Below are positions 18,006 through 27,623 of a DNA stretch of 64,000 bases, piece by piece. Position numbers and translations under genes: made by a program. Within the stretch, counting starts at the first letter, position 1. Each line of letters opens with the position of its first letter. The stretch is from CALFCE01 sp964411665 (GTDB lineage Bacteria; Pseudomonadota; Gammaproteobacteria; Granulosicoccales; Granulosicoccaceae). The notes beneath the pieces were generated by a model that ran no database searches, was not told the DNA's origin, and was given only the letters and a program-made list of their open reading frames with translations. The stretch is from contig CAYPMR010000001.1 in NCBI GenBank assembly GCA_964411665.1, positions 1-64,000 of the forward strand, written 5' to 3'.

Positions 18006-19079
18006 ATGATTCAGTCAGACATCAATGAGCGAGTTCAGTCGATCAGCACAGAACTACAACATTACTTTGGCGAACGGGTAAGCGCTGACTTTCTGCGCAA
18101 ACGTCTTAACCGGGAAGTCAGCCGTGACTTTTGGTTCAAATATTCAAACACACGTTTAAAAAAGATATTTTCTACACGGGTGCTTTTGCGAGTTGCCTTG
18201 CATCTTCTGGGTCTGCGTCGCCGCGGGCAACGCAATGCCCTGGATCTTAAACTGGAAAATAACACTGTTGTTTATAATGCCGAAGCGGCAACCCCGTCGA
18301 CCTGGACTAACACTGCCTCAACAACCGGGGACAAAGCACTCAGCATATTGCAATTAAGTGATTTACACATTGATGCCAATCCAAATTTCGCCCAGGTGCT
18401 CAAGCAAACTATCGAAAACCAACAAGCTGATATCACCGTAATAACCGGGGATTTCAAAGCACGGTCATTTGGTGACAACGAGCCTACGCTCTCAATCATG
18501 GAGCAGTTAACGCCTTCCATTCCTAATATCGGACAACACTGTTACGCGATACTGGGCAACCATGACAGCCTGAGACTTGTGCCACCCCTTGAGAATATGG
18601 GAATACGCTGTCTAATCAATGAGTCAATCGTCGTACAGTTAGCCACTACTCGACTGTGGCTAAGCGGAGTTGATGATCCAAGCAATTACGCTTATGACGA
18701 TTTACAGGCGAGTATTCAAAATGGCGCTGACCACGAACACTGGCTGAACAATCCCAGTGACTATTTTTCAGTGCTGCTGGCACATTCACCACATGTCATC
18801 GATGCAGCGATGAAATTTCCGTTTGATCTTTATTTGGCAGGACACCTGCACGGCGGGCAGTTTTGCTGGCCATCTGGAAAGCCAGTACATGTCAAAGATA
18901 ATTTGCCTTGGGACGTTTGTAACGGTGCATGGCAAAAAGGTCACATGCGAGGTTACACCTCAAGAGGTTCGGGCACCTCGATTATAGACGCACGTTTTAA
19001 TTGCCAGCCCGAAGTCACACTGCATACCATCAAGCGGCCATCTATGCCTTCTCACTCAGAGAGCGCAACGCCTGCATAG
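18006..19079 (+). CDS. Calcineurin-like metallophosphoesterase
   Basis: 357 residues. The two-metal phosphoesterase motifs appear in order: DLHID, GDF, GNHD, a lone His in AHSPH, and AGHLHGG. The first 115 residues are charged and unlike the family, with a short hydrophobic stretch near 60-70 that may touch the membrane. The layout resembles YaeI/UDP-diacylglucosamine hydrolase-like enzymes, but the substrate is unknown. A second member lies at 60611-61666. Its 3' end overlaps the convergent ACT-domain gene by 38 bp. Confidence 0.82.
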   Translation: MIQSDINERVQSISTELQHYFGERVSADFLRKRLNREVSRDFWFKYSNTRLKKIFSTRVLLRVALHLLGLRRRGQRNALDLKLENNTVVYNAEAATPSTWTNTASTTGDKALSILQLSDLHIDANPNFAQVLKQTIENQQADITVITGDFKARSFGDNEPTLSIMEQLTPSIPNIGQHCYAILGNHDSLRLVPPLENMGIRCLINESIVVQLATTRLWLSGVDDPSNYAYDDLQASIQNGADHEHWLNNPSDYFSVLLAHSPHVIDAAMKFPFDLYLAGHLHGGQFCWPSGKPVHVKDNLPWDVCNGAWQKGHMRGYTSRGSGTSIIDARFNCQPEVTLHTIKRPSMPSHSESATPA

Positions 19080-19446
19080 CATCATCCGCCCGCTCCGCTG
19101 GCACGAAGATATGATCATGATAGAAACCGGCGATAACGTTAGCACTAATTTTATGATCGGTTAACATGCTCGAAAACGCCGCCGTCAAGCCCACTGCTGC
19201 CAGACTGGAATGCACTTTCAGCGTGATGCACTTAAAAACCCCCTCATAGCTAATTTGACGTGCATCCGCCAACACTCTTGGGACTATTAGCGTCAAACCC
19301 TCTTCTTCATGCATGGCTGCAAGAGGTTGCAATTCACTATGATCACCGTATCGCGCATCGGCAAATGTTGCGAATACATATTCTTGCGGATTCAGTTCAG
19401 GCGAAAGCGTGGCAAGTAATCTGGCAAGATCGGTTTCCGCTGTCAT
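19042..19446 (-). CDS. ACT-domain protein (COG3602 type)
   Basis: 134 residues with two small ACT-like modules, starting LSPELNPQEYVFATF and containing HEEEGLTLIVPR and a second half with SMLTDHKISANVIAGFYHDHIFVP. This is the stand-alone ACT-pair family, thought to sense amino acids; no catalytic motif is present. The start ATG overlaps the stop of the preceding gene in an ATGA, which indicates translational coupling. It is the last gene of the argG-led operon and overlaps the convergent phosphoesterase gene by 38 bp. Confidence 0.82.
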   Translation of the reverse strand: MTAETDLARLLATLSPELNPQEYVFATFADARYGDHSELQPLAAMHEEEGLTLIVPRVLADARQISYEGVFKCITLKVHSSLAAVGLTAAFSSMLTDHKISANVIAGFYHDHIFVPAERADDAMQALRSLSEKA

Positions 19447-19766
19447 ATTGCCTCCGGCATCTCAATGGTTAATTCAAGCAAGAGATAAGAAAGCGCTTTA
19501 CCGTGCCCATCAAGATTTAGCGATTCGTTGACCCCGCCTTCCAGCACATCCTCAATGACGAAATTCAAGGCTGGTAGCTTTGGGAGTTCATAGCGGGTCA
19601 CGGCTGTTGCACCCTTGGAGCGGAACAATTTAAGCACTTCCTCTTCCGTCACTTGCTCGAGTAACACAGGATAATGATCAGAATCATAGGGTATCAATGA
19701 AATGTTTGAACGATTACCCTTATCACCCGAGCGTGCATGTGCAATGTTATATAGTAAGGTCGCCAC
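19443..19766 (-). CDS. AtuA-like small C-terminal domain protein
   Basis: 107 residues from a GTG start. The opening LYNIAHARSGDKGNRSNISLI is the hallmark of the small domain found fused to, or encoded next to, AtuA/DUF1446 proteins. Here it is a separate gene 12 bp downstream of the large AtuA subunit, so the two products presumably form one complex. No enzyme activity is known to me for the pair beyond a link to acyclic terpenoid and acyl-CoA catabolism in Pseudomonas. Confidence 0.85.
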   Translation of the reverse strand: MATLLYNIAHARSGDKGNRSNISLIPYDSDHYPVLLEQVTEEEVLKLFRSKGATAVTRYELPKLPALNFVIEDVLEGGVNESLNLDGHGKALSYLLLELTIEMPEAI

Positions 19767-19778
19767 AATGGCATAGGC

Positions 19779-21200
19779 TCAATTTAATAGCTTCACTTCC
19801 ATGCTCGGTTCAATCAACGTTCTATCGATCAACACTGAAGCAGTCGAAACACGTGGCATTACCGATTGACGCACTCCACAGCCACCAGCTGGTCCACAAC
19901 AGTAGAGAGCCAGGACTTCATCCGACAATTTTTCAGCCCGCTCGCGCTTGTGACTGCTTAGGGCCGCTCGTACACGAAATTCGCCATCGCTATCTTTAAC
20001 GCTATCGTTATAACTAACCGGGGCAATATCACTGCTATCTGATCCGGCATTGACAGTTGCGTTAAATATTGATCGTGTGCCGATAATATCGATTCGTAAA
20101 GTATCAGAATTATTCACATTATTGTCTAGCAACCGTTCTCGCAAAATACCCTCAGCAAGTCTCGCTCGAGCAAACGCATTGTAGCCTGCGTAGCTAATCT
20201 CCCCCTCTCCCAACCAGCCACCGTCAAGCGACAAGGTCACTTTCAGGGTATCAGTGGGTTCACTCCCGCGCGCGCCCCGAACGCATACGCGATCATTTGA
20301 TAGCTGAAGTACCTCTACGTCAGTTACATCAAGAATGACATCGGGTGTCAGATAATTTGATGGGTCATGAATCTCGTACAACAACTGTTCAATAACCGTT
20401 GCACGGTTGACTACACCACCGGTAGCTGCAGGCTTGGTAACAACAAGGTTCCCATCCGAATACACTTCAAGCAATGGAAAACCCATATTGGCGAGCCCCT
20501 CTACCTGTTTATAACCGGGATCAGCAAAATAGCCACCCGTAATTTGTGAGCCACATTCGATAAGGTGACCACCTAATGTGGCAGATGCAATGGCGTTGAA
20601 ATCATGCTCCGGTGTGTCGAGAATATATTGTATTGCTCCTGCAACCAGCGCTGAATCTGTTGTCCGACCGACCAGTACGATATCAGCTTGCAAGGCCAAT
20701 GCATCGCGGATTCCACGGCAACCAAGATAAGCGTTCGCAGCAATCAGCTCACGTCCGGCAATGGAAGTGCCTTCTATACAATCAAACTGGCACAGCGCAT
20801 CGACATCGAAAGTCTGTAAAAGATCATCGCCTTCTACAAATGCTATACGTGGAGTACGACAGTTCGCAGCATTCGCTATCGCCAACACTTCACGTGCTGC
20901 AGCCTGTGGATTCGCACTCCCAAAATTAGCAATGATTTTTACATCATTATTCAAACATTCGGGTAAGGCTGTAACAAGGTACTTGTGCAACCAGGGGGAA
21001 TAGCCAACTGAAGAGTCAACCTGCTTCAGTCGTTGTGCAATTGCCAGGGTGCGTTCAGCCAGTACCTCATAGATGAGAAACCGGGCGCAGTCGTATGTAG
21101 CCAGCGCTTCTATAACCGCCAATGCTGCATCGCAGCGATCACCGGCAAAACCGGCACCACTACCAACAACCAGTGCCGGGTTGGCTGCGTCCATGGACAT
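19779..21200 (-). CDS. AtuA/DUF1446 family protein, large subunit
   Basis: 473 residues. It begins with a glycine-rich GSGAGFAGDR segment, has the internal HLIECGSQITGGYF region typical of DUF1446, and ends with a cysteine-containing YCCGPAGGCGVRQ stretch. AtuA is needed for growth on citronellol in Pseudomonas, but the biochemical role is not settled. It starts 5 bp after the stop of the DoxX/NDH-2 gene, and the small AtuA-like protein follows 12 bp later, so all three are co-translated. No isoprenoid acyl-CoA carboxylase (AtuC/AtuF type) is present in the window, so another substrate is likely. Confidence 0.87.
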   Translation of the reverse strand: MSMDAANPALVVGSGAGFAGDRCDAALAVIEALATYDCARFLIYEVLAERTLAIAQRLKQVDSSVGYSPWLHKYLVTALPECLNNDVKIIANFGSANPQAAAREVLAIANAANCRTPRIAFVEGDDLLQTFDVDALCQFDCIEGTSIAGRELIAANAYLGCRGIRDALALQADIVLVGRTTDSALVAGAIQYILDTPEHDFNAIASATLGGHLIECGSQITGGYFADPGYKQVEGLANMGFPLLEVYSDGNLVVTKPAATGGVVNRATVIEQLLYEIHDPSNYLTPDVILDVTDVEVLQLSNDRVCVRGARGSEPTDTLKVTLSLDGGWLGEGEISYAGYNAFARARLAEGILRERLLDNNVNNSDTLRIDIIGTRSIFNATVNAGSDSSDIAPVSYNDSVKDSDGEFRVRAALSSHKRERAEKLSDEVLALYCCGPAGGCGVRQSVMPRVSTASVLIDRTLIEPSMEVKLLN

Positions 21201-21205
21201 CAGGC

Positions 21206-23413
21206 CTATTTTTCACCACCAGACCACACACCTGCTTCTTCATCGTCACCGGACTGGTAGCGGGATTTATCAACAGAACGAGTGGTTGTGAAGCGCAGGT
21301 TAATAATATCCGGTGAGAACAACATACTCCATGTCCATTCGAAAAATATACGGGTCTTCTTGGCGAATGTCGGCATTAGCATAAGATAAAAAGCCCGCCA
21401 TACGAGCCAGGCAGAAAAACCACCCAATCGTATTTTGCCGAATAACTCTGCAACGCCATTCAAATGACCGATGGTTGCCATGCTGCCACGCGACTGATAA
21501 TTAAATGGTTTGGTTTCGACACCTTCTATTTTGCGCGCAATGTTTGCTGCTAATTGATGTCCTTCCCGAATCGCAAACTGGGCTGTTGGCGGCGCTAATT
21601 TCTCGTCAAACGCATTCGGGACCAGCGCGCAATCCCCCAGTGCCCAGTAATTTGCGCAGTCGACAACCGACATGTCAGGGTTGACTTGAATACGACCACG
21701 TTCGGCCGGAATATCAAGTTGATCCATCAGCGGATTAGGACGTGTACCGATAGTTGAGATCACAGTAGCCCCCTCCAGTCTTTCGCCATCGGCAAGTACC
21801 ACGCCATTAGCATCAACAGCCTGAACGCCAGACGACATCAACATGTTGACACCGCGTTTTGGCATCTGATCGAGGGTATGCTGACCAAGAGATTCACTCA
21901 TTTCCTGCAACGGCACATCGCGACGGTGGATAATGCTTACCAATAAATCCTTGTCATGAAGTCGCGGGTAATGTTTTTGCGAAGCACGAATAAAATCCTG
22001 GATAGCACCACCGACCTCAACACCACTGAAGCCAGCACCTATAACGATAAAATGACCCATCCAGCGCCGCTTTTGCGCATCAGCTTCCAGGTCGGCTTTT
22101 TCCATTTGCTGAATGACACGATTACGAAGGTTAAGCGCATCACCCAATAATTTGAAGGGCATGGCATGCTCAGCCATACCACTAACCAAATCCATATTCG
22201 CACGCGAACCAAAAGCAAATACAACATGCTCGAACTGGATACTGTCGCGACAATTTTCGCCCTCAAAATGTACGCAACAGTTGCTCTTATCAATACTTGT
22301 AACACGGGCCGAAATGAATCTCGTGCGTTTGATCATCCGACGAATGGGAGCTATGACATGGCTGGGCAATATACTGGCACCGACAACTTCAGCAAGCATC
22401 GGATTAAATGTGGTGTAGTTTTCCTCGCTTATCAATACCACCTGCCAGTCCTGAGATAGCAGGCGCTCAAGTTTACGAACCAGCTGGGTACCAGCAAAAC
22501 CACCACCAATGACAACTACATTGCGCTTGTCTTGTGACAGTATATGTTCGACTTCCAGCTCTGAGCCAAAGCTGATTAGACGAAGAGAAATTACAGCTGC
22601 CAACACCAGGAAGTGAAACAGTAAATTGATCAATCCGATCTGTGAGACGGCGGCATCTGCAAGACCTATTGTCAGGAAGTGTAATACAGTAAGAGCCGCC
22701 AGTAACCAGCCGATGCTTTTTACTTGAAACCCTGCCAACATCGACAGGCCACCGAGTAAGGACAGCACAAGTAAAATACTTCTCACCCAGACGTTATCGA
22801 TCAACAGGTCAGCGTAGTTGTTATCACTAATCCCAAGAAAAAATGCAGCAATAAAAGGTATTGCTACTGATGCACGCAACAGAAAAACACCAAAATTTCT
22901 TCCTGAACCGCTAACTGCCCAATATGCGAAGCGGCTTAGGCGGCCACCACTACGCGCCGAGATAGCTTTAAGTAAACTAAAACGCCCAGCGAGCGCCCAA
23001 CGACCAGAGCCGAGAAAACTAATGGCAGTGTATAAACCCGCTCCCATGAAGTGGGCTGACAGGCTGAGCAGGCGCATCTGCGATTCATGATCGTTAACAA
23101 CTACGATCGATTCGGCAACCAGCGTTATAACGATTAGAGGTATCGTTGCAATGCGGCTGTTCCATCCAACAATCAGTAAAATACCACCAACAATCTCCGC
23201 CACAATCACCAGATTGAACAGCAACGGCAGAATCGGCTGTATGAATTCGGGGAAGTTGGCCAACATGGCCTGAAAGTCGCCGGGGCTGAGTAGCTTGTAC
23301 AGCCCTGGAAGAAGAAAGAACAATCCAGAGGATATCCGTAGGAGCGCTATACCACTACCGGTGATGCGTTCTGATCTATCCAGCAGAAAATTATCTTGGA
23401 TTTTTTCGCTCAT
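21206..23413 (-). CDS. Fusion of DoxX-like membrane domains with an NDH-2-type NADH dehydrogenase
   Basis: 735 residues. Residues 1-285 hold about eight membrane segments in two DoxX-like four-helix blocks (about 22-150 and 170-285). Residues 296-735 are a two-dinucleotide-binding flavoprotein: GGGFAG at 303-308 for FAD, a second GAGFSG for NAD(P)H, and an ALGDCA motif closing the FAD site. NDH-2 passes electrons from NADH to quinone at the membrane surface. The fusion suggests a membrane-embedded quinone site supplied by DoxX. Most NDH-2 enzymes are about 430 residues and not fused. Its place inside a catabolic operon suggests it reoxidises NADH from that pathway. Confidence 0.85.
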   Translation of the reverse strand: MSEKIQDNFLLDRSERITGSGIALLRISSGLFFLLPGLYKLLSPGDFQAMLANFPEFIQPILPLLFNLVIVAEIVGGILLIVGWNSRIATIPLIVITLVAESIVVVNDHESQMRLLSLSAHFMGAGLYTAISFLGSGRWALAGRFSLLKAISARSGGRLSRFAYWAVSGSGRNFGVFLLRASVAIPFIAAFFLGISDNNYADLLIDNVWVRSILLVLSLLGGLSMLAGFQVKSIGWLLAALTVLHFLTIGLADAAVSQIGLINLLFHFLVLAAVISLRLISFGSELEVEHILSQDKRNVVVIGGGFAGTQLVRKLERLLSQDWQVVLISEENYTTFNPMLAEVVGASILPSHVIAPIRRMIKRTRFISARVTSIDKSNCCVHFEGENCRDSIQFEHVVFAFGSRANMDLVSGMAEHAMPFKLLGDALNLRNRVIQQMEKADLEADAQKRRWMGHFIVIGAGFSGVEVGGAIQDFIRASQKHYPRLHDKDLLVSIIHRRDVPLQEMSESLGQHTLDQMPKRGVNMLMSSGVQAVDANGVVLADGERLEGATVISTIGTRPNPLMDQLDIPAERGRIQVNPDMSVVDCANYWALGDCALVPNAFDEKLAPPTAQFAIREGHQLAANIARKIEGVETKPFNYQSRGSMATIGHLNGVAELFGKIRLGGFSAWLVWRAFYLMLMPTFAKKTRIFFEWTWSMLFSPDIINLRFTTTRSVDKSRYQSGDDEEAGVWSGGEK

Positions 23414-23470
23414 TGGAATTAGTTTTTACCTTAAAAGATTAACCCCTCATTATATCGTGCCAATGGTATT

Positions 23471-24385
23471 TTAGTCGGCATGATTGTCAGCTCTGGCTAC
23501 CTCGAATATTGCTATACGAGCGAGCGCCTGGCGAATGTGCAATTGCTCGACCATGGTATTTTTATAGTTGAACACAGCGCCACTACCGCCAGTGGCTGCC
23601 TGCCAGGCATCAATCAATTTTCGTGCCTCGTCAATTTCTACAGCGCTCGGAGTAAATACGCGATGAGTCTGTTCAAGCTGTACTGGATGAATAAGCGCCT
23701 TGCCATCGAATCCTAATTGCAATCCTTGCCAGGCCTCTCGCTCAAAGCCCTCACTATCGCTGAAATCAGGATAGACACCATCAATGACAATGATTCCTGC
23801 TGCTCTGCCAGCAATAATCAATGTGGATAACGAGGTGAGTAACCCGAGACGCGGAAGCACTGGCTGGAATGCCTCAGGGCAGTGATGTATAGCAAAGCGA
23901 GGATACGGCAGTCCAAGATCTAGCGCCAGATCTGCAGTACCGGCAATCACCGCCTCGACGGGTGTGCCGTAGTTACATAGTTCGGCGGCCTGTTGCAAAC
24001 CGGTGGCTGTTTCGATCATTATCCAAACACTAAGCCCCACAGTTGAACCGAGTTGCTCGACACACTGATCAATATGTTCGACAGATTCAACTTTGGGCAA
24101 GACAATGCCATCACAATGACCACCGTTGTCCAGCGCCTGCAGAACGGCTTTTATGTCATCTTGCCAAAAAGGCGTATCAATCGCATTAATGCGGACCAGA
24201 CACCGGCGTTTGCCAAAGTCTCTTTTAAGGGCTCTTCCTAACATCGCTGCCGGATTGTTTTTCACATCAGCAGCGACGGAGTCCTCCAGATCAACGATGA
24301 TGGTATCAACAACCAGTGAAGTCGCTTTATCCAGTGCCCGCTCATTCGATGCGGGCATGAAAAGAACTGATCGATTGAGATGCAT
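23471..24385 (-). CDS. CitE-like HpcH/HpaI-family lyase
   Basis: 304 residues of the citrate lyase beta/malyl-CoA lyase family. Visible marks are RSVLFMPASNERALDKA at the start, VDLEDSVA, RINAIDTPFW, the VLPKVES segment, MIETATGL with a metal-binding Glu, and GFDGKALIHPVQ near the end. Stand-alone members cleave malyl-CoA, citramalyl-CoA or similar thioesters, with Mg. It starts 6 bp after the ThDP enzyme and 57 bp before the DoxX/NDH-2 gene. I infer a C-C lyase step on an acyl-CoA in the same pathway as AtuA. Confidence 0.87.
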   Translation of the reverse strand: MHLNRSVLFMPASNERALDKATSLVVDTIIVDLEDSVAADVKNNPAAMLGRALKRDFGKRRCLVRINAIDTPFWQDDIKAVLQALDNGGHCDGIVLPKVESVEHIDQCVEQLGSTVGLSVWIMIETATGLQQAAELCNYGTPVEAVIAGTADLALDLGLPYPRFAIHHCPEAFQPVLPRLGLLTSLSTLIIAGRAAGIIVIDGVYPDFSDSEGFEREAWQGLQLGFDGKALIHPVQLEQTHRVFTPSAVEIDEARKLIDAWQAATGGSGAVFNYKNTMVEQLHIRQALARIAIFEVARADNHAD

Positions 24386-24391
24386 GTTGCC

Positions 24392-26092
24392 TTATTCCGA
24401 AGCAGCTGCCTGATTGGCGAGCGCCGTGTTTCGAATATCACTTAAGGAACGTGCAGGTGTGAGAGCTTCCAGATTGATGCGGATATCCAGCAAAGCACCT
24501 GTCGCACTATTACAAGCGCGCTCAAACGCAGCTGCAAACTCACTGGTCTTCGTTATTACCTCTGCGTGCATACCATAGGCTTTCCCGAGTGTTACATAAT
24601 CAGGATTGACAATATCAGTGGCGGACAGGCGTTCGGGATAGTTGGCTTCCTGATGCATACGAATAGTCCCATAGCTGTCGTTATTAACGATCAGTACGAT
24701 AGGGCGGGCATCGTATTGCATGGCGCTGCCCAATTCCTGGCAATTCATTTGAAAATCACCATCGCCTGCGAAACACACAACAGTGCGCGACGGAAGTACT
24801 TTCTTTGCAGCAATGGCAGCGGGGAGACCAAATCCCATTGTGCCATTTTGCGACGCCAGCAATCGCGCGCTGCGGCCATAAGTCAAAAAGCGATTCGGCC
24901 ATGCGGTAAAATTACCCGCACCATTGGTAACGATCACATCATCGGGCAACACCTCTCTTAAATGCGCTGATATAACCCCCATATCAACATCACCGGGTTG
25001 CACTGGACAATTAAGAGAATCAAGAAATTGCTGTCGTGCGGCTTGACACCAGTCGTGCCATCCACCGTTAATCGATTGCTCAGTCAATTGCCGTGCAACT
25101 TCACCCGGGGACGCATGCACAGCAAGCTCAGGTACATACACCTTGCCAAGTTCTGCATCAGATACATGCACGTGAATAATCTTTTGTTTGGCAACAGGTG
25201 GTGTGAACAGCGTGTAACCAAGGGTTGATATCTCACCGAACCGTACACCCAGCGCAAGTACCACATCGGCATCTGTTATAAGCTGCTGTAACTGTGCATG
25301 CATACCGACGCCCGCATTACCCGCATAACAAGGCGAATGATTATCAAACAGATCATTAAACCTGAAAGAGGTCACAACCGGAATATTGCTGGACTCTATG
25401 AAACTGTGTAGCGCTTCGAGCGCTTCGCCCTGCCAATCCCTGCCACCGGCTATCACCAGTGGCTTTTTCGCCTCTCTCAGCAATTGCACCATCTGGGAAA
25501 CACTGTGCTGGTTAGCCTGTGGTAATTCGGGTTTGCAGGCAACGCAAGCGCGAGCAGTTGTCATCTCGGTTAATACATCCTCTGGTAATGCAACAACAAC
25601 AGGCCCTGCTCTGCCAGTTGTCGCGGTTGTAAATGCACGGGAAATAAGTTCCGGTATTCGTGCAGCTTCTTCAATCTGCACCACCCATTTTGCAACGGAC
25701 CCGTAAAACGCCTGATAGTCTATTTCCTGGAAAGCTTCACGACCGCTCATGCTGCGCCCGACCTGACCTACGAATAAAATCATCGGTGCCGAATTTTGAG
25801 CTGCGGAATGCACACCAACAGCGGCATTGGTTGCTCCAGGCCCACGGGTGACAAAACATAAACCGGGTTTACCGGTCAATGCGCCATAGGCCGCGGCCAT
25901 ATAAGCCGCTCCGCCTTCGTTACGGGTAACCATCAGTTCGAAGTGTTCCTGAATATCCACCAGCGCATCGAGTACCGCAAGATAACTCTCCCCGGGCACG
26001 CCGAATCCGAGTTGGGCATTATTCAATACAAGACATTCAGCCAGCAGTTGGCCGCCAGAAATACTGCTACTATCATTGCTGTCAGGAGTCAT
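24392..26092 (-). CDS. Acetolactate-synthase-like ThDP enzyme
   Basis: 566 residues. The PYR domain has FGVPGESYLAVLDAL and catalytic Glu in VTRNEGGAAYMA. The central domain has GGRDWQ. The PP domain has GDGDFQMNCQELG followed by NNDSYGTI. There is no ilvN-like regulatory subunit next to it and the context is catabolic, so a decarboxylase, sulfoacetaldehyde acetyltransferase or carboligase of unknown substrate is likelier than isoleucine/valine biosynthesis. It overlaps argG by 11 bp and is followed after 6 bp by the CitE-like lyase. Confidence 0.85.
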   Translation of the reverse strand: MTPDSNDSSSISGGQLLAECLVLNNAQLGFGVPGESYLAVLDALVDIQEHFELMVTRNEGGAAYMAAAYGALTGKPGLCFVTRGPGATNAAVGVHSAAQNSAPMILFVGQVGRSMSGREAFQEIDYQAFYGSVAKWVVQIEEAARIPELISRAFTTATTGRAGPVVVALPEDVLTEMTTARACVACKPELPQANQHSVSQMVQLLREAKKPLVIAGGRDWQGEALEALHSFIESSNIPVVTSFRFNDLFDNHSPCYAGNAGVGMHAQLQQLITDADVVLALGVRFGEISTLGYTLFTPPVAKQKIIHVHVSDAELGKVYVPELAVHASPGEVARQLTEQSINGGWHDWCQAARQQFLDSLNCPVQPGDVDMGVISAHLREVLPDDVIVTNGAGNFTAWPNRFLTYGRSARLLASQNGTMGFGLPAAIAAKKVLPSRTVVCFAGDGDFQMNCQELGSAMQYDARPIVLIVNNDSYGTIRMHQEANYPERLSATDIVNPDYVTLGKAYGMHAEVITKTSEFAAAFERACNSATGALLDIRINLEALTPARSLSDIRNTALANQAAASE

Positions 26093-27410
26093 CCACCAAT
26101 CCCTTTATATCAGTACCGCTAGGTAAAACACCCATACCAGAATAGATACCGAGTTTTTGTCGTGAATCTTCAATATCGAGATTTCGCATCGACAACTGAC
26201 CGATACGATCAACCGGGCTGAACGCCTCGTCTTCAACTCGTTCCATGGAAAGGTTTTCCGGCTTGTAAGTCAGGTTGTCACTCTCGGTTCTGACTAATGT
26301 GTAGTCGTCCCCTCGGCGTAAACGAAGCGTCACACTACCGCTAACAACCTGGCCTATCCAACGCTGTAAGGTATCGCGCAGCATCATGCTTTGCGGATCA
26401 AACCAGCGGCCCTGGTACAACAAGGTGCCCAATCTACGCCCGAGCATACGATAATTGTCGATACTGTCTTCGTTATGAATACCGGCTAACAAGCGCTCAT
26501 AGACTATGTGCAACAAAGCCATACCCGGTGCTTCATAGATGCCACGGCTTTTGGCTTCAATAATACGATTTTCGATCTGATCGCTCATACCCAGACCATG
26601 CCTGCCACCGATACGATTAGCCTCTTCCAGCAAAGCAACTGTTGATTCAAATGTTTTGCCGTTTATAGACACCGGCATGCCACGTTCGAAAACAATAGTT
26701 ACCTCTTCTTCGTCAATGCTGACAGCTGCATCCCAGTGACGCACACCCATTATGGGTTCAACAATATCCATCCCTTTATCCAGAAACTCGAGGTCTTTGG
26801 CTTCATGTGTCGCACCGAGCATATTGGCATCTGTCGAGTAAGCCTTCTCCTTGCTGGCACGATACGGAAGCTTGTGTGCCTGAAGAAATTCACTCATTTC
26901 CGAGCGCCCACCTAGCTCATTCACAAAATCACGATCAAGCCAGGGTTTGTAAATTCGCAGGGATGCGTTTGCCAATAATCCATAACGATAAAACCGTTCT
27001 ATGTCATTACCCTTGTAAGTCGACCCATCACCCCAGATGTTGACACTGTCCTGCTGCATGGCTTTAACCAGTAATGTACCCGTCACCGCACGCCCCAGTG
27101 GTGTGGTGTTGAAGTATTTTTTACCGGCACTCTCAATATGAAAAGCACCACACATATTCGCCACCAGTCCTTCATGAACCAGCACGTCGCGACAATCAAC
27201 AGTACGCGCCAGTTCGGCACCGTAAATTTTTGCGCGAGCCATGACATCATCGAAATCTGACTCGTCTGGCTGCCCGAGATCAGCGGTGTAGGCACAGGGT
27301 ACAGCCCCTTTGTGCCGCATCCAGGCGATGGCAGCAGAGGTATCCAGGCCGCCCGAGAAGGCGATACCAACGCGTTCGCCCACGGGCAGGGAAAGCAAAA
27401 TTTTATTCAT
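26082..27410 (-). CDS. argG: Argininosuccinate synthase, E. coli type
   Basis: 442 residues, close to the E. coli ArgG length of 447. It has the ATP-pyrophosphatase loop SGGLDTSA at 19-26 and long runs identical in style to E. coli, such as NTTPLGRAVTGT, WGDGSTYKGNDIERFYRYG and GGRHGLGMSDQIENR. It joins citrulline and aspartate using ATP to give argininosuccinate. It is not beside argH; instead it leads a seven-gene operon with an 11-bp overlap into a ThDP enzyme. The 213-bp divergent gap upstream carries no clear ArgR box that I can see. Confidence 0.94.
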   Translation of the reverse strand: MNKILLSLPVGERVGIAFSGGLDTSAAIAWMRHKGAVPCAYTADLGQPDESDFDDVMARAKIYGAELARTVDCRDVLVHEGLVANMCGAFHIESAGKKYFNTTPLGRAVTGTLLVKAMQQDSVNIWGDGSTYKGNDIERFYRYGLLANASLRIYKPWLDRDFVNELGGRSEMSEFLQAHKLPYRASKEKAYSTDANMLGATHEAKDLEFLDKGMDIVEPIMGVRHWDAAVSIDEEEVTIVFERGMPVSINGKTFESTVALLEEANRIGGRHGLGMSDQIENRIIEAKSRGIYEAPGMALLHIVYERLLAGIHNEDSIDNYRMLGRRLGTLLYQGRWFDPQSMMLRDTLQRWIGQVVSGSVTLRLRRGDDYTLVRTESDNLTYKPENLSMERVEDEAFSPVDRIGQLSMRNLDIEDSRQKLGIYSGMGVLPSGTDIKGLVDDS

Positions 27411-27623
27411 TTAAAGCAGTAAAAAACCGGTAGTGTTGTTAATGGTGTGAAAATCAGAATGGCAACGAGGCGCTGTGCCACGCTGGAACCTCGATATGGT
27501 AACAAACTCCTTCTGAAAAGACGCCGAAAACAAGCCACCTTCACATCGGGAAATCATCATCCATGCGTATATACTGGCCATTGGTCATGCAATTACCGCT
27601 ATTACCCGATTTAAGGAACAGAA

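Noticed and set aside
24392..26092. Biosynthetic acetolactate synthase (ilvB/ilvI)
   Set aside because: There is no small subunit gene and the operon is catabolic in character.
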